This document shows positions 11,101 through 18,642 of a stretch of DNA of 64,000 nucleotides, piece after piece (position 1 is the stretch's first letter; each line of letters begins with the position of its first letter). Source of the DNA: Planctomycetota bacterium (GTDB lineage Bacteria; Planctomycetota; UBA8742; UBA2392). Location of the stretch: positions 2,976,001-3,040,000 of the forward strand of contig JACKID010000001.1 of the NCBI GenBank assembly GCA_020638675.1. Reading direction: 5' to 3'. Under the pieces are notes generated by a model. The model had not been told where the DNA came from. It saw only the letters and a list, made by a program, of their open reading frames with translations, and ran no database searches. A program made the position numbers and the translations under genes.

Positions 11101-13293
11101 GGTTGTGGCGCCACCACCGGCGGTACCGGTGTAAATGCGCGAACGAGCCTGCTCGCCGCTCGGGGCAGCGGTGGATATCGTAAAGCCGGTACTGCTGCGC
11201 GAGTCGTACGACCAGTCAATCAGCAACGCGTCCGTGCCGTTGTAGACGAACGGCGTGCTGAGCGGGAACACGTACCACTGCACCGTGCCGGAAATGGGAA
11301 GCGTTGACGGTGTGAAGTTTGTCGGGCCGAGCACAGTCGTCAGCGAACCGGTGTAGTTCGTATCAAAACTGGCTGTCAGCGCGTTTACCGCAAGCGTCGA
11401 ATGCCCCATACGGCACTGCAGGTTGCCGTACTGAGGAACGCTGACCACGCTGCCCGCCACACGCACTTCAGTGATGACCGTACCGTTGGGCAAGTTCAAC
11501 TCAGACGCGCCATAGGACGTCTGGAATCGACCATTACCCGTCGAGTAGTTGAAAGGGAACGCGTTGCCCGTGCCCTGGGTACCCAGTGACACGGCAGGGA
11601 CGCTAACAATTATCGTGACCGTCTGGTTGGTCGTGTTTGTTCCGTCGAACAGCGAGACACCGTAGGTGTAGGTCCCCGTCGCCGTGGGTGTGCCCGTCCA
11701 GGACAACGTCGCGGGCACGGACACCGCGGTCTGCGAGGTCGGTGCCGTCACGCCCGGAGCCGGACTGGTTGGAGTGATCGTGATGTCGATGTTGGCAGTA
11801 TTCAGGTCATTCGCCGTCAAGTCTGCGACCGACAGCGACTGACCGATGACCACTTTGAGGGTCAGAGTTGCGTCGAATGAAGACCCACTGGCCTGCGCAA
11901 GTGTCGGCGCCGGGTCGGTCAACACGATCGTCACGGTGAAGTTCGAAACGTTTGTGCCGTCGTTCAATGACACTGTGTAGGTAAACGTGCCGGCCGCACT
12001 CGGAGTTCCCGACCACGTAAGCGTCAAGGGCACGGCAACGCCTGTCTGCGAACTCGGTGCCGTCACACCCGGGGCCGCGCTGACCGGCGTCACGGTGACG
12101 TCGATATTCGCGGTATTGAGGTCGTCGGCAACCAGACTCGCATTGGCAAGCGCCGTGCTTTTGTACCCGGCGTAGCTCAACGAGCCGCTGAAAGCAGAAC
12201 CAGACGCCGGTACCAGCGTCGGTGCCGGGTCGGTGATCACAAAGGTGATAGTGAAGCTCGGCTGCGTTGTGCCGTCATCCAGCACCACGGTGTAAGTGTA
12301 TGTACCCGCAGCGGTCGGGGTGCCGGTCCAGGAAAGCGTCTGCGGTACGGCTGCGCCCGTCTGCGAACTCGGTGCGGTCACTCCCGGCGCAGCGCTGACC
12401 GCGGCTACAGTGATATTGATGTTCGCGGTGTTGGAGTCGTCCGCAACGACCGTCGCATTCGCCAGCGCAACACCTTTGTAGCCGGCATAGCTGAAGGTGC
12501 CATTGAAAGCTGAACCGGTTGGACGGCTCAGGAACGGGGCGGTGCCGCTGATCTCGGAGCTCATGTTTGCCTGGATCTGGGCCTGTGTACGAACAGTGGA
12601 CCAGAACCTGAATTCGTCCATGTCACCAACCATGGAGCTCGTAGAGGCGGTGTGACCCCCGACGTAGAAACCGCTCCCGTTGATGTTTGCGTTTTGAGCG
12701 GTGTTCTGGACGACCTGGTTCCCATCCAGATAGGCCGTCATCGTGGAAGCCGCGGAGTCATACACGAACGCGACGTGGTGCCAGGTGCCGTCCACCGCGC
12801 CGTTGATGTCCACGTTGGACAAACCGCCGCCGCGCATCGTGATACCGTTGGTACCGGCCGCACCCGCCGTGAACACACGCCATGAGTTGGCACTGTTGTC
12901 GCCGCATGCGTAGCCGAACTGTCCCGCAGTAACCTTGAGCCAGAACTCCATTGACCAGCTTGAAGTGCCAAGGTTGGTCGCCCAGCCGGTGCTCATGGAC
13001 GACGCGTTGAACGCCATCGCGGACGCGCCGAGCTGCGGAGCAGTCCACGTAGTGGCGCCGGAGATAGTCGAGGAGGTGTTGCCGACGCCCGGGTTGGCAG
13101 CGTTCGCAGTCGAGGTACCCGTGCCTTCATTGAACTTGTAGTAAAGGTTTTCAGGCAGCTGCGCCTGCAGTGAGGTGGCGAACAGCACCATCAGAGAAAC
13201 GCCGGCCAGCAGAAGACCGCGGCCGAGCGTTGGGTTCGCGGGACGGGACTGCGTGACCTTACTTCGCTGCGACATCTGGCTTGAAACGACCAT
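4966..13293 (-). CDS. Giant secreted LamG / Ig-like repeat / parallel beta-helix surface protein
   Basis: 2775 residues. After a signal segment (cleavage near SLQAQ, about residue 45) comes a LamG/concanavalin-like domain (about 48-245). Three Ig/cadherin-like repeats of 105 residues follow (251-565), then a beta-sandwich region. A right-handed beta-helix comes next (about 908-1264), then a segment with EF/dockerin-like loops. Four more 105-residue repeats (1421-1840), a second beta-helix (about 1841-2190) and a choice-of-anchor-D-like domain follow. Cadherin-like and two putative-Ig (PPGLxL) domains complete the ectodomain. The tail has a poly-Gly run, one Cys, a hydrophobic helix and a basic end, resembling MYXO-/GlyGly-CTERM sorting signals. 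It probably is a surface adhesin or a carbohydrate-binding protein. An alternative start is the Met at residue 7. Confidence 0.85.
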   Translation of the reverse strand: MVVSSQMSQRSKVTQSRPANPTLGRGLLLAGVSLMVLFATSLQAQLPENLYYKFNEGTGTSTANAANPGVGNTSSTISGATTWTAPQLGASAMAFNASSMSTGWATNLGTSSWSMEFWLKVTAGQFGYACGDNSANSWRVFTAGAAGTNGITMRGGGLSNVDINGAVDGTWHHVAFVYDSAASTMTAYLDGNQVVQNTAQNANINGSGFYVGGHTASTSSMVGDMDEFRFWSTVRTQAQIQANMSSEISGTAPFLSRPTGSAFNGTFSYAGYKGVALANATVVADDSNTANINITVAAVSAAPGVTAPSSQTGAAVPQTLSWTGTPTAAGTYTYTVVLDDGTTQPSFTITFVITDPAPTLVPASGSAFSGSLSYAGYKSTALANASLVADDLNTANIDVTVTPVSAAPGVTAPSSQTGVAVPLTLTWSGTPSAAGTFTYTVSLNDGTNVSNFTVTIVLTDPAPTLAQASGSSFDATLTLKVVIGQSLSVADLTANDLNTANIDITITPTSPAPGVTAPTSQTAVSVPATLSWTGTPTATGTYTYGVSLFDGTNTTNQTVTIIVSVPAVSLGTQGTGNAFPFNYSTGNGRFQTSYGASELNLPNGTVITEVRVAGSVVSVPQYGNLQCRMGHSTLAVNALTASFDTNYTGSLTTVLGPTNFTPSTLPISGTVQWYVFPLSTPFVYNGTDALLIDWSYDSRSSTGFTISTAAPSGEQARSRIYTGTAGGGATTTTGTAASTGGNYGIQLDVFTPNSVAITAGGGGGAITTPQADIVAMNMKAIAVTTSRAINSLTFTQVGTIADASISSLSLIRDNNGDGVVDAGDTTLGTGTLSGGQVTFSGSPLQTVNDVVSSGPVRMLLAVTIPSTLTAGTTMQFQLTNQSAASWSAGTDITIYPLVSGLAFQRMSGTYTINQTSGDFTSIGAAFDALETFGVSGAVTLSITDSATYVSNSSYSLGLNATFGALAPVVGASSTNTITLKAATGQTPVVQGNATGAGLIGFTGRGAIGIMQSYVIVEGLEVTGGPNFGILIQGNGLSSVGLSPTDNVIRGCRVHDIPSGPGISFFGQNAAYFTNGVIENNFVWACHTTSVPTTAQIQGSTSTAGCIAVRNPASGSGIIRHNTIVHTSSVASTAGMAFSAASTAYALNSVTNNIIVVNSATLPAVWLNSTTHASTVANWNFNYWFATVQCNQATLTPFSTWQSGGRDTNGSNANPQLISTTSPYDLHLSIFSPCINPAVQTSTIAVDIDGDTRPVGSSVDIGADEANFPAQLALFSSTAAAASATTGLATDQWLGTFRALSWNSAQQVNSVTLNQVGTAGNAGFSNLKLWVDANANGTFDAADSVIAGPVSALSGTTVTFTGLPAFATGQQATIFITAQLSLTTTPGTARFQVTAASDVSATPGAVTGTFPLQGAIVNVVNPAPTLTPATGSGFNASRVYSALLNVPLSVATLVANDTNNPTLNVTITPVSAAPGVTAPTNLTGATVPANISWTGTPTSVGAFTYTVVVSDGINSPSFTVTINVANPAPTLTPATGSGFNASLVYTANAGVSLTNAVLSASDANDPTVSVTITPVSAAPGVTAPTNLTGATVPATITWTGTPTTVGTYTYTVVVTDGVSSPSFTVTLNVTNPAPTLTPATGSGFNASRVYAGVTGVALANASLVASDVNDPTISVTITPVSAAPGVTQPGNLTGVSSPATITWTGTPTTVGTYTYTVVVSDGANSPSFTVTINVTNPAPTLNPASGSNFTASRVYTGMTGVALASASLEANDANDATVSFTVTAVNAAPGVTAPTNQSNVSVPFTLTWTGAPTAAGSFTYTVVVTDGFSSPSFTVTINVAFNGVITVANGNPGGAFNYADLGDVFNGLETYGVAGPVSIELYDDGGDFTPTDSYRLGVTGTAFTIVTVAGVSTTNTITIRAASGEAPVINGSGAINTYSGSQSGCMAFRNIGNITIEGLTFTGAVDFGVMWYCSVVNTSDNVTIRQCRFHNISAGSAIFMYGSGTTVAPNNVLIENNMMWNVNGDTSWSGGGGMGVIGARRLGTNFVARHNTILLNSSATNASAFQASGAATPMANVSYNVVYITSSASAVFFLSDGTATPPTVADRNVVFLGGSATMSNFSGYNSWAQWQGAGLDVNGLNTDPLLANIGTGTEDLHLQYNSPALNLAVGSPVTVDIDGESRPQAGGIDSGADEAIVPEIEILQGTTNVTDGGSFAAGNVSTVTGSTITFTINNLGTGNLLLTGGTLVVSAIVTNLDAGSGVTTQPASATIALSGSTTFDVFIDPTVAGSFTLSISIDNNDSNENPFDFTVDGTAFVPNGEAEANTATGSTLSGGTNGPFTIALNPGATLSNVSIELTDPEADNITVTSITLITSAPAGITAPSVPGTPGQPVTLDWTGTAAASNAPGAYTWTVTFEDAVNQTPVSVDVTITINDLTPVHSIASASGGTGTVANPYTAEYTETMGVSSAINLANVSDPNTSQTLTISNIAAGGSNPTGGNGLALTLGGGFLTVAPNSVLASGDVGTFTFDVDVTDGTFTITISVSITVSAVPSFVTVSPITDGEQGLGYSFTFVAQGGTGALSFAVTGGALPPGLGLNVSGMLTGTPTQQGVYNFNVGITDTLSVSANAGFQLTIDPPANGNPTITTTSPLPSGTANRVYTPVTLTATGGTAPYAWSVVGTLPPGMSLSPAGVLDGTPTLKGTYAFSITVQDAAFATDTDAFQITIKADPTSGSGSGGGGGGGGGCVSTTMNAVPWALFAMLCVLLVSVRVRASRK
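7772..9031 (-). repeat. 315-bp tandem repeats, four units
   Basis: Equivalent positions recur every 315 bp (acgttgatsgtgacggtgaa-like block at 7781, 8096, about 8411 and about 8726). Each unit encodes a 105-residue Ig/cadherin-like domain with a PAPTLTPATGSGFNASRVY-type entry motif and a WTGTPTTVGTYTYTVVVSDG-type core. The exact periodicity suggests recent unequal exchange. Confidence 0.8.
11597..12541 (-). repeat. 315-bp tandem repeats, three units (N-terminal array)
   Basis: A second set has the same 315-bp period (ccgggtcggt block at 11911 and 12226). It encodes domains of the same family but with a YAGYKSTALANA variant entry motif. It is separated from the other array by a beta-helix region. 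Confidence 0.7.
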
Positions 13294-13698
13294 GGAAAAC
13301 TCTCCGCACCTTTGTGGTCAGCGCGTCCTGGAAACTGCCGGCCGGACGCCACATACGTCCGCCACCGGCCCCCGATGTGCAACCACACGCCGGGACCTGA
13401 TCCAAATCGCGCTTGTACTGTTGGGATAAGACTGTGCCTGACTGACACTTTCTTGAAGAACGATACGTGGCAAACACTCTGCACGTGTTGTGCCAATGCC
13501 CTTCTGAACCACCTTCGTTTAGGGGCTACGACGGAACTGGTATCCGGATGAGCACTTCCGCTGAACGCACAGTGTGCGTGTTCTGCGCCGGGTGAAACGC
13601 GTCACCCAGGGAATCGCATCCGGATCAATCAACACCGATCAGTCGTCGAACCGGATGCAGCAATCATCGATTCAGATCGCTGAGCGATCCAATCAAAG
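13294..13698. other. Intergenic region upstream of the giant gene, no gene seen
   Basis: About 400 bases without a convincing coding frame. It should hold the promoter and leader of the giant gene (minus strand). I saw no recognisable operator, riboswitch or RNA gene. Confidence 0.5.
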
Positions 13699-13723
13699 AG
13701 GGGCGGGTTTAGAGCCCGCCCCT
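13699..13723 (-). terminator. Terminator of the RIO kinase gene
   Basis: Nine-base stem aggggcggg / cccgcccct with a 7-base loop, followed on the minus strand by ctttgattgg. It lies 34 bases beyond the stop codon. Confidence 0.7.
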
Positions 13724-13756
13724 GGTTTGTACGTCGGAATTCATTCGTGCCTTTCG

Positions 13757-14635
13757 TCAGAGCTCGGCGCGCTTCCACCGGCGCCAGAGGTCGGCCGTGA
13801 ACCTGGCGGGATTGTCCCTCACCCCGAGCTTCTCGAAGTAGCGGTAGCAAGTGGTCACGTCATGTTCGAGCATGTCGCGCGCGTTGGGGTTGAAGCGGGC
13901 GTCGACGGCCTGCGGCAGATCGATCACCCGTAGCGGGTCGCTGGGGTCGTCCAGGTCAACCAGCAGGTTGTAGGGACTCAAGTCGCCGTGGACGCAGTCG
14001 GCCTGCAGCATCATCTCGATGTTCGACTTGAGCAGCTTCCACAGCCCGGGTGCCTGCTCGCGCGGCACTTTCGCCTGCTGCAGCGTCGGGCAAGGCCCGT
14101 CCTCTCCTCCATAGTACTCCATCAGGATGGCGCGACCGGCCGACTTCACCGGCACCGGCACGTACACGCCGGCCTTGTACAGCTTGTTCAGGTGCTCCCA
14201 CTCCTGCCCGACCCAGAGCATGAAGTGGACTTCAATCCCGAACTCCGAGCCGTTCTCGTACGCGCGCCGCATGCGCGTGTTGTGGTACATCTGCGTGCGG
14301 TTTTCCTGGTACGCGGCGTCGTTGCGGAAGCTGCGCTCGCGCAGGTGCTTGTAGACCTTGGCCGCCAGGAAGTCGTAGCCGCTGTCCGGGTGCGCCCGGC
14401 AGGCGTAGACGGTGGCTTCCTTGCCGCTTTTGACCGTGTAAAGAACTTCTGTAATCAGCGCCAGGTCGATGAACGGCTCAAGCGCATCCTTCGTTTCGGT
14501 ATCCAATGTTTGAGTTTCCTGTTGGGCGCGTACGTGCGCGCGTTTCGCAATGGGTTCAGTGTTGCCGTTTTCATGGCACTCCTCCTTTTCCGGAACGCAG
14601 ACAGGAATGTCCGCGCTACCGGAGCAAATGAACAA
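13757..14635 (-). CDS. RIO-family serine/threonine protein kinase
   Basis: Atypical kinase of the RIO1 type. It has a glycine-loop equivalent ITEVLYTVKSGKEATVYAC, the catalytic loop VHGDLSPYNLLV (Asp/Asn present) and the metal-binding VIDLPQAVD. Cytoplasmic; the bacterial role of RIO kinases is unclear. The start is uncertain. The longest frame begins at a TTG (14635) inside a terminator-like hairpin, so it is doubtful. A TTG at 14506 (MDTETKDALEPF, AGGAA upstream) fits homologues better and gives 249 residues. An ATG at 14574 with a strong aaggagg site is out of frame by one, and upstream in-frame residues still look coding, which hints at a small indel. Confidence 0.88.
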   Translation of the reverse strand: MFICSGSADIPVCVPEKEECHENGNTEPIAKRAHVRAQQETQTLDTETKDALEPFIDLALITEVLYTVKSGKEATVYACRAHPDSGYDFLAAKVYKHLRERSFRNDAAYQENRTQMYHNTRMRRAYENGSEFGIEVHFMLWVGQEWEHLNKLYKAGVYVPVPVKSAGRAILMEYYGGEDGPCPTLQQAKVPREQAPGLWKLLKSNIEMMLQADCVHGDLSPYNLLVDLDDPSDPLRVIDLPQAVDARFNPNARDMLEHDVTTCYRYFEKLGVRDNPARFTADLWRRWKRAEL

Positions 14636-14659
14636 GGCCGGTCGCGAGGACCGGCCTTA
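14634..14659 (-). terminator. Terminator-like hairpin between micro-ORF and RIO kinase
   Basis: Ten-base perfect stem aaggccggtc / gaccggcctt with loop gcgag, followed on minus by ttgttcatttg. It would end transcripts from the lipoprotein/micro-ORF side. Confidence 0.6.
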
Positions 14660-14688
14660 CACGAATCTTGGGTGGGGTCGGGGTCTCG

Positions 14689-14724
14689 CTAGCTGGCCTT
14701 GTTGTTGTTGACAGTGACCGACAT
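14689..14724 (-). CDS. Possible 11-codon micro-ORF
   Basis: ATG at 14724 encodes MSVTVNNNKAS, then TAG. A ggaggg purine tract sits 5 bases upstream, and the hairpin at 14634-14659 follows about 30 bases after the stop. It could be a tiny peptide or a leader. It could equally be chance, because nothing but the ribosome site and terminator supports it. Confidence 0.25.
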   Translation of the reverse strand: MSVTVNNNKAS

Positions 14725-14783
14725 GAGACCCTCCGTTTGAATTGCGCGGCCAGTATGCCGCGCCGGGGTTGACGGGTCAACCC

Positions 14784-15719
14784 TCAGTTCGAGTACTTCT
14801 TGATGTCCTTGTCCTCGAACTTGCCGTTTGTGGCATCGAGCCACTTCTGCTTCTCGTCTTTCCACTTCTTCTCCTGGTTCGCGTCCGTGTAGACCTTCGA
14901 CGCTACCCGGTCGTACTTCAGGATGTCGGTCTGGAACTGGCGGATTTCCTTCATTTCGGGCTCGGCCAGCTCATAGGCCGCGTAGGTGTCTACGCAGGAC
15001 TCGGACTGCAGCTCCTCGTCCGAGTACTGCTGCAGGTCGTCAAAGTTCAACCCGGCGCCCGGGGCGAACTCCTTGCTCGCCTTCCAGTTCACGTGCATGA
15101 ACAGCTCGTACATGTACCGAACCTCGTACCAGGCCTGGATCGCGTTGGCCCAGGCCGCCTCGGCGTCCTTGCCATTGTCGTCCTTGCCTTTCTCGAGCCC
15201 TTTGTCGACGCGGTCGTCGAATTTCTCCTTCGCCTTCAGGAAGTCCTTCCACAGCTTGCCGCCTTCGAGCGCGTCCATGCGTGAGCTGACCCGGCTGATG
15301 AAGCTGGTGATGAGCGGCGTGCGATCCTTCTTGGGCTCCTCGACCTTTGGGTCCGGCTCCTTCTTCGGCTCTTCCTTGGGCTCCGACTTCGGGTCCTTCT
15401 TCGGATCGTCCTTCGGGTTCTCGACCTTCGGGTCGGGGTCCTTTTTCGGGTCCTTGTTCGGGTCGGTCTTGGGCTCTTCCTTCTTGCCGTCCGACTTGTT
15501 CTCGACCGTGTCGTCGCGCCTGGGCTTTTCGCGCGCGTCCTTCTTCACGCCATCGTCGTCCTTGCCCGGGTCAGACGGGCGGTAGACGCCATCCGTGTCC
15601 TTCTTGAGGTCGTCCTGCGTGTAGCTGCCGTCGTCTTCGGCGTCCTTTTGCTGCGAGCCGCCGGTGCTGCCGCACGCGACCAGCAGAAACGCCAGCGCGA
15701 AAACCATCAGCTTCTTCAT
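14784..15719 (-). CDS. Lipoprotein with Lys/Asp/Pro/Glu-rich low-complexity linker
   Basis: 311 residues from ATG 15719 (MKKLMVFALAF), preceded by aggagat; an upstream ATG is rejected. The lipobox is LLVAC at residues 13-17, so membrane anchoring through a lipidated Cys is predicted. Residues about 30-145 are a highly charged disordered linker of KDP/EPK-type repeats. The C-terminal part (about 150-311) is helical and charged with no recognised family. It sits just downstream of fdhA, separated by about 90 bases. Function unknown. An envelope-spanning spacer is plausible from composition alone. Confidence 0.7.
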   Translation of the reverse strand: MKKLMVFALAFLLVACGSTGGSQQKDAEDDGSYTQDDLKKDTDGVYRPSDPGKDDDGVKKDAREKPRRDDTVENKSDGKKEEPKTDPNKDPKKDPDPKVENPKDDPKKDPKSEPKEEPKKEPDPKVEEPKKDRTPLITSFISRVSSRMDALEGGKLWKDFLKAKEKFDDRVDKGLEKGKDDNGKDAEAAWANAIQAWYEVRYMYELFMHVNWKASKEFAPGAGLNFDDLQQYSDEELQSESCVDTYAAYELAEPEMKEIRQFQTDILKYDRVASKVYTDANQEKKWKDEKQKWLDATNGKFEDKDIKKYSN

Positions 15720-15808
15720 GACATCTCCTGAATCCGAGCGGCACATGATACCCCATCAGCACCCAATTGGGGACAAAGACCCTGCCGGTTGATGGCTGTG
15801 AGGACTGC

Positions 15809-18592
15809 CTAGGACTGCGGGTGGCGAACGGCCTGCAGCTCGGCCTCGGCGCCGGCCGCCTGCTTGCCCTTGAGAGGCAGCAGGTTGACCGCACACGCCT
15901 TGTACTCGGCCGTGCCCGCCAGCGGGTCGCCGGTGTCGATCGTGAGCTTGTTGATCGCGGCCTCGGTGAAATGCAGCGGCAGCCAGACGTGGCCCTTCTG
16001 CACGCGGCCTGACAGCCAGACCTTCGCCTTGATGCCGCCGCGGCGCGAAACGATCTTGACCATGTCGCCGTCGGTGACGCCCAGGGCGGCAGCGTCCTCT
16101 TCGTGGACCTCGACCCGGCACTCACCGACCTTGGCCATGGTGCCACTGTCGCGGCGTGTCTGGGTGCCTGCGTTGTAGTGGTAAAGCACGCGCCCGGTGG
16201 CGAGGTTGAACGGATAGTCGTCGTCCGGCAGCTCCACGGGCGGGCGATAATTGGTCACGATGAAACTTCCCTTGCCCTTGACCGGCCCGCCGTCGTGCAT
16301 GAACACGGTGCCTGGGTGATCCGGCGCGGGGCACGGCCACTGCACGCCCATCGGCGTGCGGTCAAGGCGCTCGTGGCTGATGCCCGCGTATTTGGGCGCC
16401 AGCGCCGCGACCTCGGCGTAGATTTCGCCCGCGTTCTTGTACCTGGGCATGTCGTAGCCGCTGGCGCGAGCGAAGTCAGCAAGGATCTGCCAGTCGGGGC
16501 GCGCATTGCCGGGCGGCTCCACGGCTTTGCGGACGCGCTGCACGCGGCGGTCGCTGTTGGTGAACACGCCGTCCTTCTCGGCAAAGTTCGCGCCCGGGAA
16601 GACCACGTTGGCGTACTTCGTGGTCTCGTTCATGAAGATGTCCTGGTGGACCAGGAACTCGAGCCGCTTGACGCCCTCTTCCAGGTGGTTCGTGTTCGGC
16701 TCGGAAATCAGGATGTCTTCGCCCATCACGTACAGGGCTTTCATCGTGCCGTCCTCAACGCCCTTCATCATTGTGTTGAGGTGCTTGCCGATGGTCGCGG
16801 GCAGGTCCGTCGCCCACGCCTGTTCGAACTTGGCCTGGATCGCCGGGTCTTCGGCCGGCTGGAAACCCACGTAGTAAAGGGGCGTCGCGCCGGCGTCGGT
16901 GGCGCCCTGCACGTTGTTCTGGCCGCGCAGAGAGTTCAGTCCGCCGTAGCGCACTCCCAGGTGGCCCGTCATCATCACCAGGTTGGCCAGGCTGAAAATG
17001 TTGTCCGTGCCGTGGGCGTGCTCGGTGATGCCGAGCGTGTAATAGATGGCGGCCTTGCGGGTGGTCGCGTACTCGATCGCCACGGACTTGATGTGCTCGG
17101 CGGGTACGCCGGTCATTCTTGCGGCTTCGTTCAAGTCGAACTTGGCGAGGTTGGCCCTGAGTTCCGGCCAGCCCTCGGTGTGCTTCTCGATGAAGTCCTT
17201 GTCGACCAGGCCATCGTCGATGATGACCTTGGCCATGGCGTTGACGAGCCACACGTCGCTGCCGGGCCTGAGCTGCATGTGGATGTCCGCGTGCTCAGCG
17301 AGCCAGATCTTGCGCGGGTCCGCCACGATCAGGCGCGCACCGCGCTGGCGCGCGACCTTCATCTCCATGGCGATGATGGGGTGCGCCTCGGTCGTGTTGC
17401 TGCCGATGATGAACATGAAGTCCAGGTCCCGGATTTCCGGGATGCTGTTGGACATCACGCCCGCTCCGAAGCTCTTCACGAGAGCTTGCTCAGTGGGGAA
17501 GTGTCACGTTGCGGCACATGAGTGCACGTTGCCGGTCTTGAACGCGGCGCGGGCCACCTTGCCCATCAGGTAGTTTTCTTCACCCGTGCAGCGGGCGGAC
17601 GAGATGAAGCCCATGCTTTCAGGCCCGTGGCGCTGCTTCACGCGGTTCATGCCTTCGGCCGCGAACTTCAGCGCTTCATCCCAGCTTACCGCGTGCAGCT
17701 TGCCGTCTTCCTTGCGGATCATCGGCTCGGTGATGCGGTCCTTGTGGTGGATGAAGTCGTAGGCGAAGCGCCCCTTCACGCACAGGTTGCCGTCGTTGAC
17801 GGTGGTACCCGGCTCGGGGCTGGTCACTTTCACGACCTTCTCGACGCCGTCCACCTTCGCGACGTTCAGGTCCATCTGGCAGCCGACGCCGCAGTAGTTG
17901 CAGGTCGTGCGGACCTTGGTGGTTTCCTGCGGCAGCGTCTTGGGCGACTTCTTCTCGATCAGCGCCCCGGTCGGGCAGGTGTCGATGCAGCCGCCGCACA
18001 GCTCACAGCTGGTGTCCAGCAGCCCGCGCATGCCGGCCGTGCCGATGGTTGTCTCGCTGCCGCGGCCTGTCAGGGTGATCGCGTTGACGGCTTCGACTTC
18101 GTCGCAGTAGCGGGTGCAGCGCGCGCAGAGCACGCAAAGTTCCGGGTCGAAGTGGATGTACGGGTTCGTATCGCCCGGGCGCGCCACACGCGGCGCGTTT
18201 ACCGGGTCAAGCTTGAGCGTGCTGCAGTCCTTGGCCCAGGCGCGCAGGTCGTTGCCATTGGGTGTCTCGATCGGCAGGCCTTCGCAGTCGAGCTTGTGAT
18301 CGGACATGTACAGGCTGACCAGCACGTCCTGGTGGCGCTGCACACGGTCAGAGCTCTGGTGCGTCTTGACGTTCTGACCGTCGGCGGCCTTCCAGGCACA
18401 GCTTGGCTGCAACCGGCGCTGCCCGTCGATCTCGACAAGGCAGGCACGGCAGGCGCCGGCCGGGTCGAGGCGCTTGTCATCGCACAGGGTCGGGATGGCA
18501 ATGCCTTCACGACGGGCAACCTGAAGCACGGTCTCGCCCTGAAGCGCGACGCACTCCTTGCCGTCTATCTTGATCGTGAAGGTTTCGCTCAT
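15809..18592 (-). CDS. fdhA: NAD-dependent formate dehydrogenase alpha subunit, selenoprotein (UGA at 17504-17506)
   Basis: Oxidises formate to CO2 at a molybdo/tungsto-bis-MGD centre. The in-frame TGA is codon 363: TGNVHSCAAT-U-HFPTE aligns with the VDCCARVUHGPS motif of E. coli FdhF. Downstream the same frame continues VKSFGAGVMSNSIPEI for 565 codons, so the total is 927 residues. Upstream modules: [2Fe-2S] ferredoxin (CDDKRLDPAGACRAC), NuoG-like His-Cys cluster, two [4Fe-4S] clusters (CVLCARCTRYC, CELCGGCIDTC), then the molybdopterin [4Fe-4S] motif CNYCGVGC. A hairpin follows the UGA. It is read after fdhB, 50 bases apart, as an operon. Standard gene callers will split it into two genes. 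Confidence 0.95.
17469..17487 (-). promoter_or_regulatory. Candidate SECIS hairpin of fdhA
   Basis: In the mRNA, AAGCUCU-CGUGA-AGAGCUU forms a 7-bp stem with a 5-base loop containing GU. The loop starts 24 bases after the UGA. Bacterial SECIS elements lie inside the coding region just after the UGA with a G/U in the apical loop recognised by SelB, so position and loop fit. Confidence 0.7.
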
Positions 18593-18642
18593 TGTTGTCA
18601 GTCTACCAAATCACATAAGCAGTGCATCCATACTTCACCTTG

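Noticed and set aside
7772..12541. CRISPR-like periodic repeats
   Set aside because: The 315-bp period encodes protein domains; units are far too long and translated.
17504..17506. Premature stop or frameshift in fdhA
   Set aside because: It is at the known Sec position, frame is unchanged, and a SECIS-like hairpin follows.
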